From assembly GCF_030757795.1 (NCBI RefSeq), contig NZ_JAUQWH010000045.1, positions 1 to 55,406 on the forward strand: DNA of 55,406 bases, read 5' to 3'. Within the stretch, counting starts at the first letter, position 1, and each line of letters starts with the position of its first letter. A model generated the notes under the pieces. That model made no database searches, was not told the DNA's origin, and saw nothing but the letters and a program-made list of their open reading frames with translations. Positions 31,346 to 40,500 of this stretch are shown here, in pieces. A program made the translations under genes and the position numbers. The stretch comes from Actinoplanes oryzae. Lineage in GTDB: Bacteria; Actinomycetota; Actinomycetes; Mycobacteriales; Micromonosporaceae.

Positions 31346-33742
31346 GTGAGCATGAAGAAGCAGCCGCCCCGTCAGAGACGTAGGAGTAGTAGGCGCCAGC
31401 AGGACGCCGGGTCGACGCCTTCGGTAGCGGCGCAGCTGGAATCGTTCGAGCGGCGTGCCACTCGAACGGCAGAGGCCGTGTCTGGGCTGGTGGGCTCGTC
31501 GGAGTCGTGGGAGGACGCGGCCGCGAAGGCCGGTGACGTCATCCGCCGGGTCGTTTCAGAGCTGACCGACGCGATGGCACCGTGGCACGCATTCGACGTG
31601 TTGGCGTGGTTGCAGCGGGCGAACGCAGCCCCAGCAGAGACCTATCAGGAAAGCACTCATGAGGGCCTCTCAGCCCTCGTAGAACTCGCTGGCCTGATTC
31701 TGATGGAGCGCTCGTCTGCCGAGCCGACTGCCGCGCCTTCGGGAACGGATGAACGGATCGACGCGGTCGAGGTAGCGGAGCTGTGCCACCGCCTCGACAG
31801 TGGGCTCAGACAAATCCTCGCCGCCGGGCAATTGCTGAACCTTGCCCGACACGTGAGCGATGACATCGGCTGGGAGCTGCGCTACCACCTAGCAGAGCGT
31901 GAGATGCTACTCCGCAACCTCGGCTATCCACACATGCAGGAACGGCTCCTTCGTGGGCTGTTCGGCGCTCCAGATATCGTCTCCGCGCTCTCCGCCACTC
32001 TGGGCTTCACCATCGATGACGCGTTGGCGGTCGTCGCCGGGCTTCAGCAGAGGATCGAGAATGCCTATTGGAACGGCATCCTTGCTGGCCATAAACACCT
32101 CAGGGCCTCACACGACCACCCCAAGTCAGTCGCGGACGCGACAACTAGAAGACGGAAAGCTAATACGGCCGCCAACCGCCGCGCACAGTCGCAGAACCTG
32201 GCTGACGCGGCCGCGATCGTATCCGACCGGCTAGGACAACGCATCGCCGTGACCGCCAACGAGCTGTCCTCAGCGACCGGAGTCGAGAACACCGCCGTGG
32301 AGGCCGTACTGAAACTCATGTCTCGGCCCATCGGCGGCACAGCGGCGGCCCACCTTGTCGAGCGGTACCTCCACGGCGACAACGCCCTGCGCCTCCAAGC
32401 GGTCCTGCACGACCCGGACCACGGATATTTCCCGGTCAGCATCGGCAATTTGCTGTTCGGCCTACGCGAGATGATCGAAGACGCACTGAAGACGCACCCT
32501 GCGTTCAACTCGTATGCGAAGCACCGCGGCGACTGGGTGGAACGCGCTGCCTCCGACGCCCTGCAAGAAGTGATCCGCCCGGAACAGATCTACCGGAACA
32601 TCGAGTTCGTGGCAGACGACGGCAAGGCCGTCGAGTCAGATGCGCTCCTGATCTGTGACCGGGTCGCCATAGCCGTCGAGGCTAAGGCCGTCGCTTTAAG
32701 CCCACGAGCCCGGTCCGGTGACCGAGCACGGGTACGACGAGACATGAGCCGCATCGTGGCAGACACCGTTCACCAGGCAGATCGGCTCCGTCATGCCATC
32801 ACCAGCGACGGGCACCTGAGAGTGCGGGGACAGGACCAGGCCAACATCGACCTGTCCGACGTGCGGCGGGTGTTCCCTATCGCAGTGACCCTCGAAGACG
32901 TCACCAGCGTCACCGGCAGCGCCGCCGGATTCGTGGACGCCGGTATTTTGCCGTCACGGCGGGGGTTGCCCTGGATCGTCAACCTGCAGGACCTCTGGGT
33001 CATCTGCGAGATCGTCGAGGGGCCGGCGCAGCTGATGCACTACCTGCGCCAGCACGAGGAGACCGTCACTCTCGGCCTGGTGACGGCATCCGAGGAACTC
33101 GACTTGTTCATGACCTACCTCAACCAAGGCCTCTACTTCGGTGACTACCTCGACGCGGACGGAAATCCGACCATTGGGTTCTTTACCCTGTCCATGACGG
33201 ACACCCTCGACGCCTACTATCTCCACAAGACGGGCCAGCGAAAGGCTGTGGCCGAGAAGCCCAGCCAAGTCTGGTCGCCAAAGGCGTTCCGGGAGCTCGT
33301 CAAGCATTTGGAACAACACCGGCCGGATGGATGGGCAACCGCTTGCCTCAACATGCACGAAGGCGATCGGGGCGCCCGAAACCAGATCGCCACCATGATG
33401 CGCCGTCTCGCCCGGAGAAGTCGCCTCGACGGGCTCCCGCACGACGAGATGCGCCTATTCGGCCAGTCTCAGCCCGGAGCGTTCGGCGTCACGGGAATGT
33501 CAGTCACGCCTCGGGACGACATAGAGGTCTTGCGAACCAAACTGCTCACATTGTGCCGTGCGCGCAAGTACATGGCGCGCACATCCAGCTGGACAGGGAT
33601 CGGTGTCGTCAGCAACGCGCCGTCGAAGGTCGCAGTACTGGTCCAGCTTGACGAACCCTGGGCTCCGGACCCCGCCATGGACCACCTCGTCGAACAGATG
33701 GGTCTCCGGCCGTTCGACGAGGTGGCCGCAAGCCGTACTTGA
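31346..33742 (+). CDS. Large PD-(D/E)xK nuclease-domain protein of unknown function
   Basis: About 798 residues. A basic N-terminus (KKQPPRQRRRSSRRQQ) leads into a long helical region. Near residues 408-480 is a nuclease-like core: W-V-E-R-A-A-S-D-A-L-Q-E, then V-E-S-D-A-L-L (Asp432) and V-E-A-K-A (Glu445, Lys447), followed by a helix with H-Q-A-D-R. This D-x12-E-x-K spacing is the PD-(D/E)xK signature. The C-terminal 300 residues have no motif I recognise. Starts at 31346 (GTG) or 31352 (ATG); a longer frame to 31256 has no signal. Size and location suggest a stand-alone defence nuclease, which is inference. Confidence 0.7.
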   Translation: MSMKKQPPRQRRRSSRRQQDAGSTPSVAAQLESFERRATRTAEAVSGLVGSSESWEDAAAKAGDVIRRVVSELTDAMAPWHAFDVLAWLQRANAAPAETYQESTHEGLSALVELAGLILMERSSAEPTAAPSGTDERIDAVEVAELCHRLDSGLRQILAAGQLLNLARHVSDDIGWELRYHLAEREMLLRNLGYPHMQERLLRGLFGAPDIVSALSATLGFTIDDALAVVAGLQQRIENAYWNGILAGHKHLRASHDHPKSVADATTRRRKANTAANRRAQSQNLADAAAIVSDRLGQRIAVTANELSSATGVENTAVEAVLKLMSRPIGGTAAAHLVERYLHGDNALRLQAVLHDPDHGYFPVSIGNLLFGLREMIEDALKTHPAFNSYAKHRGDWVERAASDALQEVIRPEQIYRNIEFVADDGKAVESDALLICDRVAIAVEAKAVALSPRARSGDRARVRRDMSRIVADTVHQADRLRHAITSDGHLRVRGQDQANIDLSDVRRVFPIAVTLEDVTSVTGSAAGFVDAGILPSRRGLPWIVNLQDLWVICEIVEGPAQLMHYLRQHEETVTLGLVTASEELDLFMTYLNQGLYFGDYLDADGNPTIGFFTLSMTDTLDAYYLHKTGQRKAVAEKPSQVWSPKAFRELVKHLEQHRPDGWATACLNMHEGDRGARNQIATMMRRLARRSRLDGLPHDEMRLFGQSQPGAFGVTGMSVTPRDDIEVLRTKLLTLCRARKYMARTSSWTGIGVVSNAPSKVAVLVQLDEPWAPDPAMDHLVEQMGLRPFDEVAASRT

Positions 33743-34186
33743 CGACGAGGCCTGCCCCAAGGCGCGATGCTGAGAAAGCGCCCGTCACTGCAACAAACGA
33801 TGGCGGCACCGTTCGAGTCGGGCCACGACCCCGACTGCCCACCACAAGAACGACCTCACGACAGCATGGGACGTCCGTGTTCGGCTCGCGGCATGAGAGC
33901 GCGCCCGGCATCGCCACGGAATTTCTGGCCGCGAGCCTTCGCGAAACCGCGACTGAAGGAGCACGTCGACCGAGTAAGTCATAACCCCTTCAAGCGCAGA
34001 GATGCGCACTCATCTCGGCAGATGAGACTGCGGGTACGACAATATTCCGCGCCCCTGAGCCGTCGTGGTGCACCGGCAGCGGGGCTGTCACGGTCGGTCG
34101 CCCGGACGGCGGGCCGGCAGCTCGGATGGACCACAGGGGACGTAAGTGGGTGTCGATCGGTGCGGGGCGGGCGTAGCGTCCGCGGC
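33743..34186. other. Right border of the accessory island, no gene seen
   Basis: About 440 bases. An open plus-strand frame runs through to the M1 peptidase but lacks a ribosome site and conserved features. AT-richer words near 33975-34045 mark the end of the low-GC zone. I looked for a tRNA or attachment-site duplication and saw none. Confidence 0.5.
34174..34179 (+). promoter_or_regulatory. Leaderless promoter of the secreted M1 peptidase
   Basis: TGTCGA (34151-34156), a 17-base spacer, and TAGCGT (34174-34179) ending 7 bases before the ATG at 34187. This is the best-formed promoter of the leaderless set. Confidence 0.6.
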
Positions 34187-35746
34187 ATGACTGTATGGAG
34201 AAACAAACGTCTATCCGCGGTCCTGGCGGCGGGGGCGGCGGCGCTGGTCACGGTCACGGGGGCGGCGCCGGCCTCGGCGGGGTACGGGACGCCCGGCGCG
34301 CCCGGGCTCGGGGACCGGCTCTATCCGCTGCTGGGCAACGGCGGGTACGACGTGCGGGACTATGCGCTGGACCTGCGGTACCCGGCGAAGGATCCGGCGC
34401 AGGCGATCACCGGGTCGGTGACGGTGTCGGCGGTCGCGACGCAGGCGCTGTCGCGGTTCGATCTGGACTTCGGGGGCGGATCGGTCGGGGCGGTGACCGT
34501 CGACGGCCGGAGCGCCCGCTTCGCCCGCGACGGCGACGAGCTGGTGATCACTCCCCGGCGGGCGCTGCGGAAGGGGGAGCGGTTCACGGTCACCGTCAGC
34601 CGGTTCACCGCCACGCCGGTGCAGGCCGATGCCGACTCGCCGGTCGGGTTCGTGACCACCCCGGACGGGACGGTGCTCGCCGGTCAGCCGAACACGTCGC
34701 ACCTGCTGTTCCCGAGCAACGACCATCCGCGGGACAAGGCGACGTACACCATCTCCCTGACCGTGCCGGAGGGCTGGACGGCCGTCGCGAGCGGCCGCAA
34801 CACCCGGACCACCACGAGGAACGGGTACGTCACGTCGACGTACCGGGAATCGGCGCCGATGGCCAGTGAGCTGGTGCAGGTCGTGGCCGGGGACTACGTC
34901 GTGCAGCGGCGGCCGGCCGCGGGCGGGGTGCCGATCCGTGACGTCGTGCCGCGCCGGTTCGCGAGCACGCTGCTGCCCAGGGCCGACGTCGAGCGGTCGC
35001 AGGTCACCTGGATGCAGGGCAAGGTCGGCAAGTACCCGTTCGAGAACTACGGGTCGCTGGTCATCGACGCGAACCTCGGCTTCGCGCTCGAGACCCAGAC
35101 CCTGTCGCTGTACGACACGGGGCTGTTCGCCCGGCCGGCGTACGTCCTCGATCCGATCATGACGCACGAGCTGGCCCACCAGTGGTTCGGCGACAGCGTC
35201 GCGCCCTGGCAGTGGAGCGACGTCTGGCAGAACGAGGGCCACGCCACCTGGTACGAGCTCGTCTACGCCGCGGAGAAGGGCTACCTGCAGCAGTACGCGG
35301 GCGCAGCCGACCTGGACGCGTACTTCAAGGGTGCCTACGCCTCCGGCGACCGCTACCGGGCGCGCTACGGCCCGGTGGCCGCACCGCTGCGCTCCGGCTC
35401 CATCTGGGACGTCTTCAACCCCAACGTGTACGACGGCGGCGCCCTGGTCCTCTACGCCCTGCGCCAGCAGGTCGGGGCGGCGACGTTCGAGCGCATCGAG
35501 CGGGCCTGGGTCGCGAGGTACGAGGGCAAGTCGGCGTCGACCGCGCAGTTCGTGGCGCTCGCCTCGCAGGTCGCCCACCGTGACCTGCGAGCCTTCCTCA
35601 ACGACTGGCTCTACGGCACCAAGACGCCCGCCATGCCCGGTCATCCCGACTGGACCGTGACGCCGGCGACGGCGCCCGTCCCGGCCGCGGTGGCCCGCAC
35701 CGAAGCGTCCGTCACCACCCGCCTCCAGCGACTGGGCGCGCACTGA
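34187..35746 (+). CDS. Secreted M1 family metallopeptidase
   Basis: 519 residues. A signal peptide (basic RNKR, hydrophobic core, cleavage after APASA near residue 29) precedes the M1 fold. The zinc site is HELAH (327-331) with Glu350 in N-E-G-H-A-T; the substrate-amine strand reads A-L-E-T-Q-T. It shares the N-terminal L-L-G-N-G-G-Y-D-V-R-D-Y pattern with the Pld-like peptidase at 24962, so the two are the same short subfamily, one exported and one not. Exported M1 enzymes may trim peptides or cationic polymers outside the cell. A hairpin terminator follows. Confidence 0.92.
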   Translation: MTVWRNKRLSAVLAAGAAALVTVTGAAPASAGYGTPGAPGLGDRLYPLLGNGGYDVRDYALDLRYPAKDPAQAITGSVTVSAVATQALSRFDLDFGGGSVGAVTVDGRSARFARDGDELVITPRRALRKGERFTVTVSRFTATPVQADADSPVGFVTTPDGTVLAGQPNTSHLLFPSNDHPRDKATYTISLTVPEGWTAVASGRNTRTTTRNGYVTSTYRESAPMASELVQVVAGDYVVQRRPAAGGVPIRDVVPRRFASTLLPRADVERSQVTWMQGKVGKYPFENYGSLVIDANLGFALETQTLSLYDTGLFARPAYVLDPIMTHELAHQWFGDSVAPWQWSDVWQNEGHATWYELVYAAEKGYLQQYAGAADLDAYFKGAYASGDRYRARYGPVAAPLRSGSIWDVFNPNVYDGGALVLYALRQQVGAATFERIERAWVARYEGKSASTAQFVALASQVAHRDLRAFLNDWLYGTKTPAMPGHPDWTVTPATAPVPAAVARTEASVTTRLQRLGAH

Positions 35747-35760
35747 CACAGTGAAGTGCT

Positions 35761-35794
35761 GCCGGTGGGCGCGGCCCGGACGGTGCCCACCGGC
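35761..35794 (+). terminator. Hairpin terminator after the M1 peptidase
   Basis: GCCGGTGGGC (35761-35770) pairs perfectly with GCCCACCGGC (35785-35794) around a 14-base loop, 15 bases after the stop codon. Confidence 0.65.
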
Positions 35795-35930
35795 GACCTG
35801 CCTGGGGTCGAGGGGCCGCCGTCCGCCCGCCTTGGGGAACGTCTTCGCAGGTCATAGGCTTGCGTCAGCGCGCGGTCCCGTTCTTGTCCCGCGTTCGCCG
35901 TCGATGCTTCTGCCTGGTCGTCACCGCCCC

Positions 35931-35936
35931 TAGGCT
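35931..35936 (+). promoter_or_regulatory. -10 box for leaderless transcription of the peroxidase gene
   Basis: TAGGCT ends 6 bases before the GTG at 35943; no ribosome site. Confidence 0.55.
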
Positions 35937-35942
35937 CGCGGA

Positions 35943-37007
35943 GTGGTAGTTCGCAGACGCACGGTGCTCGCCGGCACGGCGGTGGCCGCCCTCGCAGGGT
36001 GCTCGGCGCCCTCCCAGGCGTCTGACGAGCCGCCCGTGGTGCATGTGCATCAGCCGGGTGTGGTCTCCGCGCCCGAGGAGTTCGCGGTCTTCGCGGCCTT
36101 CGACCTCGACACGGACCCGGCCGGAGTGCTGAGGCGCCTCGACGAGCGGATCACGGCGGTGCACCGCGCGGGGACGGCGACGGTCACCGTGGCGGTTGGG
36201 GCGTCCCTCTTCGACGGGCGGTTCGGGCTCGCGGATGCCAGGCCCCGGCTGCTGACGGCCATGCCGGTGTTCCCCAACGACGTGCTCTCGGCGGATCGGT
36301 GCCACGGCGACCTGCTGCTGCAGATCGGTGCGACGCGGGCGGAGACGGCGGCGGCCGTGCTCGCCGACCTCGGGAAGGGGCTGCGGCGGCGCTGGGACTC
36401 GGCCGGCTTCCGCAAGGAGAACACCACGACCGCGGCGGGCCGGCCGAGCACGCGCAATCTGTTCGGCTTCCGGGAGGGGGCCGGAAATCCCGATCCGGCC
36501 GACGCCGGCCTGATGGAGCGGCTGGTGTGGGCCGGGGACGGCGAGCCGTCCTGGGCCGCCGGTGGCACCTATGCGGTCGTGCGGCTGATCCGGTTCGCGG
36601 TCGGCCTGTGGAACAGGGATTCACCGGCCCGCCAGGAGGAGATCATCGGACGGCACCGCGCGGACGGCGCCCCGCTCGCGGGGGGAGGCGAAGACGCCCA
36701 GTTCGACTACGCCGCCGACCCGGACGGTGCGCTCACGTCCGTGGACGCGCACATCCGCCGGGCGAATCCTCGCACCCCCGGGAGCGAGCAGCATCGCATT
36801 CTGCGCCGCAGCTACTCCTACCGCCGGAGCGAGGCGGACCAGGGCCTGATCTTCGTCTGTTTCCAGCGCGATCCGGAGCTGGGCTTCGCGGCGGCCCAGC
36901 GCCGGTTGGCGGGGGAGGCCCTGGATCATTACGTGCTGCCGTTCGGCGGTGGTTACTGGTTCGTGCCCCCGGCGGTCACGGCGCTGGCCACGGTCATTCC
37001 TGGCTGA
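35943..37007 (+). CDS. Dyp-type haem peroxidase, exported lipoprotein
   Basis: 354 residues. An R-R-R twin-arginine-like start and a lipobox L-A-G-C (Cys20) indicate Tat export and lipid anchoring. The Dyp fold is shown by the haem-ligand block D-A-H-I-R-R-A-N-P-R (His270) and a distal Arg region. The signature normally written G-F-x-D-G is G-F-R-E-G-A-G-N-P at 175-182, with Glu178 in place of the catalytic Asp. Dyp peroxidases oxidise dyes, lignin-like phenolics or act in haem-iron uptake with EfeUO; no efe genes are here. Its end overlaps the XRE regulator tail-to-tail by 14 bases. Confidence 0.88.
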   Translation: MVVRRRTVLAGTAVAALAGCSAPSQASDEPPVVHVHQPGVVSAPEEFAVFAAFDLDTDPAGVLRRLDERITAVHRAGTATVTVAVGASLFDGRFGLADARPRLLTAMPVFPNDVLSADRCHGDLLLQIGATRAETAAAVLADLGKGLRRRWDSAGFRKENTTTAAGRPSTRNLFGFREGAGNPDPADAGLMERLVWAGDGEPSWAAGGTYAVVRLIRFAVGLWNRDSPARQEEIIGRHRADGAPLAGGGEDAQFDYAADPDGALTSVDAHIRRANPRTPGSEQHRILRRSYSYRRSEADQGLIFVCFQRDPELGFAAAQRRLAGEALDHYVLPFGGGYWFVPPAVTALATVIPG

Positions 37008-37419
37008 TCAGCCGTTGCGCGTCGCTCAGCCGCAGGGCCGCGGTGAGCAGGTTTTCCGGGACGGCCTCGCCCCGCTCGCGGATGGTCTGGATGACCGCCG
37101 CGGCGTCGGCCGCGAGGGCCGAGACGCGGCGGGCCAGTGTCGCCTGCTCGTTGCCCGATCGCTTGCGGGCACTCGCCTCGGCCTTGGCTCGCTGCCACAA
37201 CGGCAACAGGTGCCCCGGGTCTGTTCCGGCGGCTTCGCACAGCGCGGACACCACGATCCACGGAGGCACGGAGCGCCCCGACAGGTAGCGGGACAACGCG
37301 GAGTCGCTGGCGTAGGTGACGGTTTGGAGTTCGCGCAGCGTGCGGCCGGATCGTTCCCGGGCGAGCCGCAACGCCGCTGCCAGAACCAGTTGTGGTGGAC
37401 GGCTTTCATCGGTCGACAT
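36994..37419 (-). CDS. Small XRE-type DNA-binding protein
   Basis: 141 residues. A helix-turn-helix spans about 20-55 (RTLRELQTVTYASDSALSRYLSGRSVPPW), with the S-A-L-S-R-Y-L-S-G-R recognition pattern found in many actinomycete regulators paired with small effector genes. The C-terminal half is one long helix (LAADAAAVIQTIRERGEAV). The nearest divergent gene is the giant RHS protein at 37590, 170 bases away, so it may regulate that locus. Confidence 0.85.
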   Translation of the reverse strand: MSTDESRPPQLVLAAALRLARERSGRTLRELQTVTYASDSALSRYLSGRSVPPWIVVSALCEAAGTDPGHLLPLWQRAKAEASARKRSGNEQATLARRVSALAADAAAVIQTIRERGEAVPENLLTAALRLSDAQRLISQE

Positions 37420-37589
37420 GACTTCACCCCCGCGAGAAGACTGCCCGGGTCGAGCCTAGGGCAGCCACTCGCCCCGTGTCCCACGTCTGTCCCGCTGTGT
37501 GCGGAAGGTATCGAAAAACATCAGTGGGATCCTCCACAATCGACGGGCATGGGTCACCCGCGGGGGCGGGGGCCTCCCGGAGGTGTGTC

Positions 37590-40500
37590 ATGCCCGCTCG
37601 GCGTTCCTTCCTCACCACCGCCGCGGCCGCGATCCTGGTCGCGGCCCAGTTCACGCTCTCCGCCCCGGCCCACGCCGACGTGCCGGAGCAGGTCCCGCCA
37701 CGCGTTCCCCGGGCGGCGCCGGCGGGCGTCCGGCAAGGGCCGGTCCCGACCGCGGCTGCCACCGCGCAGCCCGTCGACCTCTCCTACGACGGTGCCGGCC
37801 AGTTGCGTGGCATCGCCCAGGTGCCCAGCGGCGCCGGCGCGAGATACACGTATGACGACGCCGGCAACATCACCGACGTCAATCGCTCGGCGGCCGGCGC
37901 GCTGACCGTCGCCGCGCTGAACCCGAGCCGGGCCGCGACCGGTGCGAAGGTGACGATCGGCGGCACCGGCTTCGCGACCACGGCCGGTGCCAACACGGTC
38001 AAGTTCAACGGCACCGCGGCGACCGTCACCGCCGCCACGGCGACCCGGCTGACGGTGACCGTCCCGTCCGGTGCCACGACCGGCACGGTCACCGTCGCCA
38101 CCGCTTCGGGCACGGCGACCAGCTCGCAGACCTTCACGGTGCTGGCGTCGGTGCCCGCTCCGGCCGTCACCGGGTTCACGCCGGCCGCCGGAGCGGCCGA
38201 CACGACGGTGACCGTCACGGGCACCGGGTTCTCGGCCGTGCCCGCGGAGAACAACGTCTCGTTCGGGCGCACCCGCGCGAAGGTCTCCGCGGCGACGGCC
38301 ACCTCGCTGACCGTCAAGGTGCCCTACGCGGCCGTCTCCGGGAAGATCACCGTGAACACCCCGGGCGGGACGGCCGTCAGCTCCGGCGACTTCGTGGCGA
38401 TCACCAACCCGTTCGGACCCGGCGACATCGGCCCCGCGGCGGCACTCGCCCTCGACGGCACGGCGTCGAGCGTCAACGTCGCCACCGCCGGCAAGGTGGC
38501 CGTGCTGCGCTTCGCCGGCACCAAGGGCCAGCGGCTCAGTTTCGGCGTCACCGGCTCCACGCTCGGCGATGTCAACATCTACGGGTACACGCCGTACGGC
38601 GGCTCCATCGCCCACAACGAGTACGACTCGCCGTGGGCCGCCTCCAGCCTCGCCGGAGGGCTCCCACTGCCACCGCTGCCGACCAGCGGCACCTACCAGA
38701 TCGTGGTGCAGCCCGTTTCCAAGACGGTCACCGGCTCGTTCACGGCGACCCTTTCCACCCGCGCGACCGGCGTGCTCAGCCTCACGGGCACGGGCACGAC
38801 CGTCGCGCTCGACCGAGCCGGCAAGCAGGCCGAGCTGACCTTCACCGCGGCGGCCGATCAGCGCGTCAGCCTCGGTTTCACCGCCGCCACCATGACGTCG
38901 TCCCGGCTCACGGCCGCGGTCTTCGAGCCCAACGGCACCCCGGTCCTGTGGGGCAGCGGATCCGCGCGCACGGCGGTCGGCCTTCCCGGGGGCAACCTGG
39001 ACTTCACCACCAGCTTCGCCGGCGCGTACACGCTGATCCTCGGCACCGCCGACCTGGCCACCGGCTCGATCACGGTGACTGTGTCGGCTCCGGTCGCGGT
39101 GGGCGCCCTGACCCTCGGCACCGGTAAGGCCGTCACCATCGCCCGGCCGGGCCAGGACGCGATCGCCACGTTCGCCGGCACCCAGGGGCAGGCCCTCAGC
39201 CTGACCTTCGACAGCTACACCCCGCAGTATGCGCCGTATCTCATGGTCACCAGCCCCGACGGCACGGTGCTCAGCTCGGGCGTGATCAGCGACAACTGGG
39301 TCGACCTCCCGGCGCTGCCTGCCACCGGCACCTACACGCTGACGATCAGTCCGTATTCCAGCACCGGCTCGTTCACGCTCACCGTGCTCCCCCGGGCCGG
39401 CGGGGGCACGCTCAGCACCACGGGCGCGGGCACCACGGCCACGTTCTCCAGCTCGGTGCGCGCCCTCGACCTGAGCTTCGCCGGCACGGCCGCGCAGCCC
39501 CTGATCTTCGCGTTCAGCAGCTGGACCCTGCCCTCCACCGCGTCCCTGCGGGTCCGGATCAGTGACCCCGCCGGCACGCTGAAGATCGACGGGCCGGTCT
39601 CCAGCCTCGACACGTTCACGTTCACCCCCGCCACGACGGGCACCTACCGGGTCTCGCTCGCGCCGTCCGGCACCAGCACGGGCTCCGTGCTCGTGACGCT
39701 GTCGACGGTCCAGAGCGGGGGCGCGCTGGCGATCAACACGCTCAAGACCACCACGTCGACGCGGCCGGGCCAGGCCACCACGACGACGTTCACCGGCACC
39801 GCCAACCAGCGGCTCAGTCTGTACGTGACGTCGTACACGTACTCCTATGTGGTGTGGGCGACCCTCACCAAGCCCGACGGGACCACCCTGTTCAGCGGCT
39901 GGGTGACCGGGACCTGGCTGGCCTTCTCCCCGCTGCCCGTCGCCGGCACCTACACGCTGACGATCGAGCCGCAGGCGGAGACCGGGACGTTCGCGTTCTA
40001 CCCCCTCGAGGGCGTCGACGGCGGAGCCACCGCGATCGACGGCGCGAACAAGACGCTGACCGCACCGAGCGCCGGGCGCTACATCGACACGACCATCACG
40101 GTGACCACCGCCAACCAGCGGCTGTCGCTGGGCTTCGGCGGCTGGACGTTCACCAGCGGCACGCTGATCGTGCGGCTCACCGACCCGTCCGGCAACCGGG
40201 TCATCTACACCACGGTGAGCAAGACCGGCAGCCTCGACACCAGGCCCCTGGCGACGACCGGCACCTACCGGCTGACCGTCTTGGCGAGCGACCGGGGCGC
40301 CGGAGCCGTCACGCTGACGCTGTCGAACCAGAAGAACGGCGGCACGCTCACGCTGAACACGGCCAAGGTGTTCAGCGCCGACCGGATCGGGCAGAGCACC
40401 TACGTCACCTACACGGGCACCGCGGGTCAGCTGCTCAGCATGACCTGGTCGTCGGTGACGATGACGTACTACCCGTACATCGACATCTTCCTGAACGGCA

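Noticed and set aside
33767..34186. N-terminal extension of the secreted M1 peptidase
   Set aside because: It would hide the signal peptide. ATG 34187 is preceded by a good leaderless promoter.
33743..34186. tRNA or attachment site at the island's right border
   Set aside because: No cloverleaf or T-loop sequence, and no direct repeat matching the left border, was found by eye.
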